14,230 nucleotides of DNA from JBLHKS01 sp047620505 (GTDB lineage Bacteria > Verrucomicrobiota > Verrucomicrobiia > Verrucomicrobiales > DEV007), in NCBI GenBank assembly GCA_047620505.1, contig JBLHKS010000182.1:1-14230 (forward strand), read 5' to 3'. This document shows, one piece after another, positions 1 through 6,907 of the stretch (positions within the stretch are counted from its first letter, which is position 1; every line of letters starts with the position of its first letter). The notes under the pieces were generated by a model. That model was not told where the DNA came from. It searched no databases and saw only the letters and a list, made by a program, of their open reading frames with translations. Made by a program: the position numbers and the translations under genes.

Positions 1-27
1 GATCAGGCGGGTTTCGAGAGTTGGCCC

Positions 28-3000
28 CTACTCAGCCAGCAGCTGCTGGAGCAGGCCCGGGTAGGCTCCGACAGTGATGCTGTCGCCGAAGCAGATCACC
101 TTCGTTCCGTTGAGTTTGTGGTCGACGATCGCTTCATGGACGAGCTTGGCGAGCAGTGCGTAGCCCTCTGCGGTCGGATGCACTCCGTCGCTGGCGCCGC
201 TGTTCTCGGGATTGCGGATGAGGCTGTCGGAACCTTCGTTAACTAAGTCTGCCCATTCGCTGTACAGATCGACAACGACGATGTTTTCAGTCGCGCCGAT
301 TTCTCGGACCGACCCTGCAACCGCCTGAAGACGCTTTTCGGGCGGTTGATCGCCGTAGGCGGCGGAATCGTGCCTTGTCAGGAGCAGCGAAGTCACGCAC
401 GGCGGCGGAGTTACGAGCACAACTTCCGAACCAGCATCGCGAATCCCTTGGACAATCTTCAGAAGGTTTTCCCGATACTCCGCGATGGGTGTGAGCTTGC
501 GAGAATTCAGCGCGTCATTCGTTCCTACCAGAACCACAACGGTGCTCGGTTCTTGGTCCAAAACATCGGCATCGAGACGCTTCAGGAGATCACGAGTCGA
601 ATTCCCGCCGCGACCCGCGTTGATGACTTCGGCGCTTTCAGCAGAGCCCGCGAAACACCAGAGATTTCCGGCGAAATCGTGGATCAAGACGAGATTTCCG
701 GTTACCACGGGCGAGGTCTTGATCGGCGTGCCGACGCGATATTCGAAGACGACCTCGCCAGCGCGATTGACGCCGCGTAGCGATCCGTCGTCGTGGCCAA
801 ACCACGCCGTGTCGCCTGCGATTACAGGCGTCGAACTGCCGCCCATCGACTGACGCCGCGACCGCTGGAATCGTTCCGCGTCCTGCGCGCAGAACACGCG
901 CCATCCCGGTTCGCCAGTCTCCAGATCGAACACGCGTGGATGCTCGCCATTGGCCAGCACGACGTCATCCCAGACCACCGGGATCGCGTTCTGATATCCG
1001 GCGTTACCGTGGCCGGCCTGCCAAAGAAGCTCGCCGGTTTTTACGTTGCGCGCGCGCAGGCCGGATGACCCGCTGTAGATCAGTTTCTCGCCAATCACGA
1101 TCGGCGCGGAGGTCGACCGCGAGGTCTCTTCGACTTGCCAAACTGATTCGCCACTTGGCACGCGGATCGCATCGGCGCGGCCCCGCCTGACCGCGAACAT
1201 CACGTCGTCGGCGACCGTCGCGAATGCCGCGTAGTGGCCGACGTCAGCGGGAAATTCGGCGATCGTCTCGCCCGTCGCGTAGTCCAGCAGCTGCTGGGCG
1301 GAACGCCAATCGGCGCAGAGCAAACCGTGCTCCGTCGGGACCGGCGGCGTGTTGTTGATCGCGAGCGGTCGGCCCGCTTCGTAGTCCGGCTTGAGTGGCT
1401 TAGCCCAAATCGGCGTCCCGTCGTCGGATTTCCACGCGCCGACCCAACCCTCGCCGCTGATCGCGTAAACCACGCCGTCGCGCACCGTGACCGGCCCTCG
1501 CATGTCGCCCATCGGCGAATCAGCGCGCCAGATTTCCTCGCCGGTCCTGACATCGAGACAAAGAATTCCCGCGCCCGGCGCTCCGGCGTTCGGATTGCCG
1601 ATGCTCACGAAAACGCGGTCGTCGGCGACCGCGGGCGTGTTGTGGAGAACGTGGACGCTACCCGTGTTCCTCACCCAGATCGGCGTCAGAGGCGACTGAG
1701 GTCCGTTGGACAATCGACGCGGCGCGGATTCCCCGGCTAGGATCCAAGGAAAATCCGCTTCGGGCTCCGCTACAGGCATCTGCTGGCTTTGAACTTCGAC
1801 CGTCTGGCTTCGCTTCCAGATTTTGCCGCCCGCCGCGTTCGCCTCCAACTCACACTTCCACAATCCGGGTTCATCCGGCGTAAACTCGCCTGACCACGTC
1901 CAGTCCCCTTGTGGGTCTAGCTTTGTCTCAACGGCCATGCCTTTCGGCGAGGTCCATCGGCAGGTGACCGACTCGACGGGTGTCGCCGTGTCGTAAGCCA
2001 AAACAACCATCGGCTGCGCGCCGAGCGGCGTCTTCGAACCCGGCGCGACGACTTCGAGGCGTTCGTACTGCCCCGCGACGCGCAGCTGCGAAGTGACGCC
2101 ATCCGGTGAAACGCGAACCCAGCGATACGTCCGCGAAAATGCGCCCCAATCCTTCCCGCGAGCCGGCGCGCTGATCAAAACCGGGACTCCGTGACGGCTG
2201 CCGGCCTGCACCGCGTGCCAGTGCGCTCCGATCTGACAAATCACGTTAACGCCTTCCTCCTTGCGCCGGTCGAACCACTCCGCCTCCAACGGATAGTGCG
2301 AAATCGCGATCACCGGCGTCCCCGATTTCAGTGCCTGCAAATCGGCCTGAAGCCACGCCTGCTGACGCCGCTGAGCCGCGCTCGGCAGGTAGCCGGTCTC
2401 CGTGATGAACTGGATGAAATGCACCCCGCCGTAGTCCCACGAATAGTAGGGCGGCCCGATCCGTTGCTCGAAATTCACGGTGCTTTTCGGATCCATGAAA
2501 TTGCCGTCGTGACCGCCGAATCCTTCATAAACCGGGATCTTCGACGATCTACGGACGACATCGTACATGTCCCACTCGAACTGGGATCCGTTGAGCGTGA
2601 GATCGCCCGCTGTCGTCAGAAAGGCAGGCTCGCCGACTGCCGAAGTCACCTGAGCGTAGTCCTTCGCGATCGCGATCATCTGCTCGATCGTATTGAACTG
2701 GCTGTCGCTCGCCGCGATGAACCAGAAGTCTGGGCTCGCTGATTTTTCGTCCCTGACAAAACCAAAATCGAATTCGTAATCGACGCGATCGGCGTTGTAG
2801 AGAATCCGGCCGAAAAACACCGTCGTCGGCTTGAAACCGTTCGGCCGTGTCGCGCAGACGAAGCGATGATGCTTGTCTTTTCCAACCGCGACCTCGAACT
2901 GGTAGCCGCCATCCTCGTTCGTCGCCCTGACATGCTGCCCATCGCTTATCGAAACGCCAGCGAGGCCCGGCTCACCCGCGTCGTGCTTGCCATTCGCATT

Positions 3001-3222
3001 GCGATCTTCGAACACCACCCCGCGCGCGACGACCTCACGTGGATTCGGCTCCGGCAACGGCGGCTCCTCACGCTCCGGCACAGCCGCCCGCGCTTCAGCG
3101 AGTTCGGCGTCGTTGAAACCGCGCAGCAAATCCGGGACCGTCTGCAGATCGCTATCGGCAATTGGCTCCTCGGCGAAGCCAGCAGCTGCGATTGCGAGAG
3201 TTGCGATTATGGCGCGTTTCAT
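28..3222 (-). CDS. Exported three-domain protein: metallophosphoesterase, PQQ-like beta-propeller, permuted SGNH hydrolase
   Basis: The start at 3222 is preferred over an upstream in-frame ATG at 3261 because it begins a clean signal peptide (MKRAIIATLAIAAAGFA). This gives 1064 residues. Residues about 62-125 look like the SdrD-B-type domain that precedes some calcineurin-like phosphoesterases (FEDRNANGKHDAGEPG). A metallophosphoesterase follows, with D173-S-Q, G-D207, G-G-H238-D, H309 and H334-W-H336. The usual GNHD motif reads GGHD. Residues about 385-490 are a beta-sandwich-like linker. Residues about 510-860 carry PQQ-like propeller repeats (LCLDVRTGEEIW, GVVYAISGEGWVGAWKSDDG, RARNVKTGELLW). 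The last 200 residues are an SGNH hydrolase in altered order: block II glycine G873, GTN902D, D1012-G-V-H1015, then GDS1048 only 16 residues from the end. Known family roles are phosphoester hydrolysis and ester or acetyl-group hydrolysis. A periplasmic location is inferred and the substrate is unknown. No Shine-Dalgarno sequence is visible. Confidence 0.9.
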   Translation of the reverse strand: MKRAIIATLAIAAAGFAEEPIADSDLQTVPDLLRGFNDAELAEARAAVPEREEPPLPEPNPREVVARGVVFEDRNANGKHDAGEPGLAGVSISDGQHVRATNEDGGYQFEVAVGKDKHHRFVCATRPNGFKPTTVFFGRILYNADRVDYEFDFGFVRDEKSASPDFWFIAASDSQFNTIEQMIAIAKDYAQVTSAVGEPAFLTTAGDLTLNGSQFEWDMYDVVRRSSKIPVYEGFGGHDGNFMDPKSTVNFEQRIGPPYYSWDYGGVHFIQFITETGYLPSAAQRRQQAWLQADLQALKSGTPVIAISHYPLEAEWFDRRKEEGVNVICQIGAHWHAVQAGSRHGVPVLISAPARGKDWGAFSRTYRWVRVSPDGVTSQLRVAGQYERLEVVAPGSKTPLGAQPMVVLAYDTATPVESVTCRWTSPKGMAVETKLDPQGDWTWSGEFTPDEPGLWKCELEANAAGGKIWKRSQTVEVQSQQMPVAEPEADFPWILAGESAPRRLSNGPQSPLTPIWVRNTGSVHVLHNTPAVADDRVFVSIGNPNAGAPGAGILCLDVRTGEEIWRADSPMGDMRGPVTVRDGVVYAISGEGWVGAWKSDDGTPIWAKPLKPDYEAGRPLAINNTPPVPTEHGLLCADWRSAQQLLDYATGETIAEFPADVGHYAAFATVADDVMFAVRRGRADAIRVPSGESVWQVEETSRSTSAPIVIGEKLIYSGSSGLRARNVKTGELLWQAGHGNAGYQNAIPVVWDDVVLANGEHPRVFDLETGEPGWRVFCAQDAERFQRSRRQSMGGSSTPVIAGDTAWFGHDDGSLRGVNRAGEVVFEYRVGTPIKTSPVVTGNLVLIHDFAGNLWCFAGSAESAEVINAGRGGNSTRDLLKRLDADVLDQEPSTVVVLVGTNDALNSRKLTPIAEYRENLLKIVQGIRDAGSEVVLVTPPPCVTSLLLTRHDSAAYGDQPPEKRLQAVAGSVREIGATENIVVVDLYSEWADLVNEGSDSLIRNPENSGASDGVHPTAEGYALLAKLVHEAIVDHKLNGTKVICFGDSITVGAYPGLLQQLLAE
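36..49. repeat. Iterated palindrome, exact copy
   Basis: CCAGCAGCTGCTGG, self-complementary over 14 bases. It lies inside the C-terminal codons of the SGNH-containing gene, read as Gln-Gln-Leu-Leu-Ala. Part of a dispersed set. Confidence 0.6.
1284..1297. repeat. Iterated palindrome, exact copy
   Basis: Identical 14-base palindrome CCAGCAGCTGCTGG, inside the propeller domain of the same gene, read as Gln-Gln-Leu-Leu-Asp. Confidence 0.6.
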
Positions 3223-3288
3223 TCGACAGCGTGACGGTTGCGAGACACCTCGTAAACTCAAAACTCCTGTTGCTTCCGACGCAAAATT

Positions 3289-4158
3289 TCAACTCCCAAC
3301 GCGAGGACGGTAACCTAGGTGCTCGCACCAATCGTCCTCGGATCCGAGAATTCGAAATGCGGGCGATTCCGCGGACCAGACTACTCGCCGTAGATTGGTC
3401 ATGGACGCGCCCATGTATGGGTAACGCAGGTCGTAGATGTCGAGAAGCGACTGTACAAAATCTTCCGTCTTCAACGGACTGTCAGCTGCAGGATAGGCTG
3501 GAAGAATTTCGCCAAGGTTTTCTTCAGTTGCATCGACCATCGCGAAGCCAACCCGTTCATAGCGAGTCAGGTCATCCCGAACGAACCGGCGGCCATTCAG
3601 ACCGGCCAGAACGTCGTGGTATCGGCGGATCGAATCGACAACCTCGCCATCGGCGCCAATCGCGATGTCATTTCTTTCGATGTCGGGTTCGTCGAAACGG
3701 TTGGCCCGGATGACTTGAAAGAACCCATAGACCAGTCCCGGATACATGATGTGGATGTTGGTCGAATCCCCAATGGCTTCCTCCATTCGGTTGGTCAAAT
3801 TTCGAAGCGCTTTGGTCGTCCCTTTCACGGAGATTGCCAGAACGGGGCCGACGTTTTGTTTGGCGACGACCACGTCGATCTGCTTCGACTTCAAGCCTCC
3901 AAGAACGGTTTGCTCGCCGCCGGATTCGGCTTCTGGATCGAAGTCGAGAAGCCACTTGGCGCCGCGTTTGGTGGCGCGAAGAGGTGGTTGCGGAGTGAGT
4001 TCCTCGGGAAAGAATCCGCCCTCAATCACGAGCCGCAGCGCGAGATGCTGATGCAGCGGCTTGATGTGCTTCTGACTCTGGGTCATCTCTGAAAAGCCGC
4101 CGAAGACGCGGAGCGCGTCGCGCAATGAAAGATAAGGTGGTGTCCACGGCTCAGGCAT
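3289..4158 (-). CDS. Putative type II restriction endonuclease paired with the upstream methyltransferase
   Basis: This 289-residue protein starts at the ATG at 4158, which overlaps the last 8 nt of the methyltransferase gene (ATGCCTGA). That arrangement suggests translational coupling. An in-frame ATG at 4221 exists but would overlap the methyltransferase much more. No family name is recognised with certainty. The visible clue is a PD-(D/E)XK-like core: D95 in KQIDVVVAK and S110-V-K112 in LAISVKGTT, with E82 as a possible extra acidic ligand. A helical stretch after it (NLTNRMEEAIGD) resembles what follows the catalytic lysine in several restriction enzymes. There is no signal peptide or membrane segment, as expected for a cytoplasmic enzyme. 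The function rests mainly on position: a small protein of unknown family just downstream of, and overlapping, a solitary DNA adenine methyltransferase is usually its cognate endonuclease. The recognition site cannot be read from the sequence. Confidence 0.7.
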   Translation of the reverse strand: MPEPWTPPYLSLRDALRVFGGFSEMTQSQKHIKPLHQHLALRLVIEGGFFPEELTPQPPLRATKRGAKWLLDFDPEAESGGEQTVLGGLKSKQIDVVVAKQNVGPVLAISVKGTTKALRNLTNRMEEAIGDSTNIHIMYPGLVYGFFQVIRANRFDEPDIERNDIAIGADGEVVDSIRRYHDVLAGLNGRRFVRDDLTRYERVGFAMVDATEENLGEILPAYPAADSPLKTEDFVQSLLDIYDLRYPYMGASMTNLRRVVWSAESPAFRILGSEDDWCEHLGYRPRVGS

Positions 4159-5605
4159 GATGACGCCATTGCCGCATGATGGTAAGCGAGTCCAGCAGGA
4201 TCGCTCCCTCATCGGGACCAAGAGACAATTTTTTTATGGGTACCGGAATGCTCGCGGCTTCGCGCGGTTCGAGTTTCAACATACCTCCTCCAAGCGGATG
4301 ACCTTCCAATTCGGTCCCCAATTCGGTGAGCGGAGAGTTCCAACCTCGCTGGATCGCAGGAAATGAAACGGCGGATTTCAGGCGGACAGTGTGAAGGGAA
4401 TTCGTGCAAACGCAGCTGGCGTCGTTTCGAATCAGTTGGGGACGACCACCATTCATCACGCTGAGGAATCCGTCCGGCACCTTTATGTCGGGCACAGCAT
4501 ACCAAGGCCTGCGGTTTCGACACTTGTAAGACTGCCTCGCCTGCTCGCCGGGCTCAGAATCGATGTAGTCGCGAACGGATTTGGGAAGGCGATCAATTCC
4601 GTTCAGGTCGAGCAACAGGACAGGTTTATCGGCATCGACCCATCCCTTGACGTCGTCGACGGTAACTCGCGAACTCGGCAGCTGGGCGGATTTGCGCACA
4701 GTGACACGAAGAAGGCCGTCTGGTAGTCGGAACCGTCGAGCCTCGCTCGGGCGCAGGTGAAAAAAGTCATTGGCGCCGCTGACGTAACCGATGTTGGTGG
4801 CAGCGAGTTCGCCCAAACGTCGAACATCTGGCCCGGCTGTGAGATCGTGATACAACCCCAGTGCTTCGGATGACAAGATGAATGGACGCAACCGGCCCCC
4901 CGCCGCCCGCCATCGAGCCAGAGACACCTTTCGGTTGGCTTTCGGCGCTACCGCAGACGGGACGAAGCGATCAACGACTGAAAGCTGGATCGTCGACGTT
5001 CGTGATCCGAATCCGGAGCAGTGCAGAAGCCAGCAATCTTCCGAAAGTTCCGGGAAGAGCTTTTCGCGGCAGGCAACGATATGAACCTTCCCGAAGTGGT
5101 TGCAGAGAGCCGGGATCAACGCTTGGGCGTAATTTGCATGGCCAATTTCAGCAGGTACCACAAACGCCATTTTCCCTCCCGGCTTGAGCAGACCCGCCGC
5201 GACAATCACGAAGGGGGCCCACGACGAGGTCATCGCGCTGAAATCGGCTCCCATCAGACTTGCGCAGGCAAGGGCTTGTGCGCGAACTTCGCCCGTGAAC
5301 GACTGGTAACGGATGAAGGGCGGATTGCCAGCGATGGCGTCGAATCGTTCTTTCGTCGAGCAAGACCACGTAAAAAATTCGCCTCCGTGCACAAGGGAGC
5401 CAGGCGATCGGTCCCTTGCTTTTCGAGCTTGGTCAGGATCTAACTCAACCCCAACGGAGCGCTTGTGATGAACAAGAAACTGACCGTCACCGCAAGACGG
5501 ATCCAGCAACTGCTGGCGAGGATTTTCGATCACCCAACTGACAAGAGCCCCTGCCACCACTGAGGGAGTAAAGTATTGGCCGAAGCTCTTTTTGTGACTG
5601 ATCAT
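4151..5605 (-). CDS. Type II N6-adenine DNA methyltransferase
   Basis: The protein transfers a methyl group from S-adenosylmethionine to adenine in DNA. The start chosen at 5605 (484 residues) puts the conserved N-terminal block right at the beginning: K-K-S-F8-G-Q-Y-F-T-P14 (motif X). An ATG at 5698 in the same frame adds 31 residues that resemble no family. Motif I is D35-P-S-C-G-D-G-Q-F43, the acidic loop is E54-L-D, and the catalytic motif IV is N94-P-P-F97 followed by IRY. This motif order is that of the gamma, TaqI/Eco57I-like class. The C-terminal half (about residues 230-480) fits a target-recognition domain, including an RPWYAVPDIK segment. The gene overlaps the putative endonuclease by 8 nt. 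No controller-protein gene is visible upstream, where the beta-helix gene ends at 5711. No Shine-Dalgarno is seen before either start codon. The methylated sequence is unknown. Confidence 0.9.
   Translation of the reverse strand: MISHKKSFGQYFTPSVVAGALVSWVIENPRQQLLDPSCGDGQFLVHHKRSVGVELDPDQARKARDRSPGSLVHGGEFFTWSCSTKERFDAIAGNPPFIRYQSFTGEVRAQALACASLMGADFSAMTSSWAPFVIVAAGLLKPGGKMAFVVPAEIGHANYAQALIPALCNHFGKVHIVACREKLFPELSEDCWLLHCSGFGSRTSTIQLSVVDRFVPSAVAPKANRKVSLARWRAAGGRLRPFILSSEALGLYHDLTAGPDVRRLGELAATNIGYVSGANDFFHLRPSEARRFRLPDGLLRVTVRKSAQLPSSRVTVDDVKGWVDADKPVLLLDLNGIDRLPKSVRDYIDSEPGEQARQSYKCRNRRPWYAVPDIKVPDGFLSVMNGGRPQLIRNDASCVCTNSLHTVRLKSAVSFPAIQRGWNSPLTELGTELEGHPLGGGMLKLEPREAASIPVPIKKLSLGPDEGAILLDSLTIMRQWRHHA
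5503..5516. repeat. Iterated palindrome, one-base variant
   Basis: CCAGCAACTGCTGG, differing from the exact palindrome at one central base. It lies just before motif I of the methyltransferase and is read Gln-Gln-Leu-Leu-Asp. Confidence 0.5.
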
Positions 5606-5710
5606 TTGAACAAAATATCGAATACCGCCCTCGAAGCAAATCTTAGTTTTCGGCTCAAATCGCTGCCTGACAAGCGCAAAACTTGCTCGCAGCCGCACAG
5701 GTCCAAAGCG

Positions 5711-6862
5711 CTACTCTTCAAGTGGGTTTCGAACCACAATATCCTCCGAGCGGCCGTAGTGGTTTCGATAATGCGATTCGGAGTCCGGCGCGTAGTTGCC
5801 AGACACCAGCCCGCCCTTCATTCCGGCGATCGCGACCGCGACGCCCGAGCAGCGGATGAAGTTGTCGGTGACCATCACGCCTTCCTTTTTCTCCTCAGCC
5901 GAATCCCAGGCGTAGATCGCGGCGAAGGTCTCAGGATTCGTGATTACGATCATGTTGTTCGACACTTTGACGTTCGAACTCAGCCCGAGTGAGATCGCGG
6001 GCGATCCGTGATCGGAATGCAGCTGATTGTTCGTTACGAGGACGTTCCGGTTGATGTTGCCTTCGATCCGCATCGCGTGATTCCCTGTGATGGTGAGGCC
6101 GTCGATCCCATCTCCGGCGAGGATTGGGCCGTTCACGACATTCCCGGAAACCAGCACCTTGGTCACTCCCGTGTTGTGCTCAAGATGCAGCCCACGCGGG
6201 CTTCCTTCGATCAACACGTTCGGCAACTCGCGGTTGTTCAGAACTTGGATGTTCGACCCGCCATCGTGCGCGCCGACTTGGATTCCCTGCCGCAGTCCGT
6301 CGTGAAAGGAGCAGTTGCGAATCACCGCCGCGACCGAGCCGCGGCCTAACGCAATGCAGTCGCCGGAAAAGTGATGCGCGTAGACATTGTCGATCGTGAT
6401 GTTCTTCGACTGGCCCTCCTTCGCGAAGAACCAGACGCCGTGATTCTGCTCAAAAGTCCTGCCGGGTTCGTATTTTGTCGCGGTGTTCGAGCCATCGAGC
6501 GCGAGGTCGCGGATCACAACATTCTCGACCGCACGATACGAGCCGATCATGCGCCAGAAGTTCGTCTTGTTGACCGCTTCGTCGAATTTGAGAATCGAGG
6601 CCGTGCCTTCACCTTCGACAATCGTGTTCGACGGAACTTCGAGAATGCAGGCCCCTGATTTTCCTCGGCTGATGATGAACGTCCCCTTCGGAATCTTGAC
6701 AATGCCACCACCATCATCAGCTGCTTGAGCGAGCGCGGCTTTGATCGCTGCGGTGTCGTCGAGGCCGTCGTTAGGAACGGCACCGAAGTCGGTGATGTCG
6801 ATCGCGAAGGCAGCAATTGAGAGAAGCAATGCTGTCAGAATTTGTCGAACGATGGAACGCAT
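5711..6862 (-). CDS. Secreted right-handed beta-helix protein, pectate lyase superfamily (possible polysaccharide lyase or glycosidase)
   Basis: The 383-residue protein has a clear signal peptide (MRSIVRQILTALLLSIAAFA). Next comes the hallmark N-terminal segment of the pectate-lyase-3/GH28-like superfamily, DITDFGAVPNDGLDDTAAI, then GGGIVKIPKGTFII. Residues about 95-350 contain regularly spaced short beta-strand turns with stacked Asn positions (VIRNCSFHDG, VLVSGNVVNG, LTITGNHAM, VLVTNNQLHS, VKVSNNMIVI), typical of parallel beta-helix proteins. Known members are polysaccharide lyases, GH28-type glycosidases or non-catalytic binding proteins. The exact activity cannot be assigned because no lyase catalytic Lys/Arg set or GH28 Asp triad is clearly visible. 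It follows the sulfatase gene by 45 bp on the same strand, so a role in cutting a sulfated glycan is a reasonable inference. A hairpin ends one base upstream of its ATG. There is no Shine-Dalgarno. Confidence 0.82.
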   Translation of the reverse strand: MRSIVRQILTALLLSIAAFAIDITDFGAVPNDGLDDTAAIKAALAQAADDGGGIVKIPKGTFIISRGKSGACILEVPSNTIVEGEGTASILKFDEAVNKTNFWRMIGSYRAVENVVIRDLALDGSNTATKYEPGRTFEQNHGVWFFAKEGQSKNITIDNVYAHHFSGDCIALGRGSVAAVIRNCSFHDGLRQGIQVGAHDGGSNIQVLNNRELPNVLIEGSPRGLHLEHNTGVTKVLVSGNVVNGPILAGDGIDGLTITGNHAMRIEGNINRNVLVTNNQLHSDHGSPAISLGLSSNVKVSNNMIVITNPETFAAIYAWDSAEEKKEGVMVTDNFIRCSGVAVAIAGMKGGLVSGNYAPDSESHYRNHYGRSEDIVVRNPLEE

Positions 6863-6863
6863 G

Positions 6864-6887
6864 TTCTACGCATAGCCGTGCGTAGAA
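6864..6887 (-). promoter_or_regulatory. Perfect 9-bp hairpin abutting the start codon of the beta-helix gene
   Basis: TTCTACGCA (6864-6872) and TGCGTAGAA (6879-6887) are exact inverted complements around a 6-base loop. On the transcribed (minus) strand the hairpin ends one base before the ATG at 6862. It follows the sulfatase stop by about 20 bases. No run of T follows, so a classical terminator is unlikely. It would bury the ribosome-loading region in structure, which suggests translational control, or it may be a protein-binding operator or an mRNA-stabilising stem. The structure is directly visible; the function is inference. Confidence 0.5.
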
Positions 6888-6907
6888 TTAGATTCAACCC
6901 GATGACT

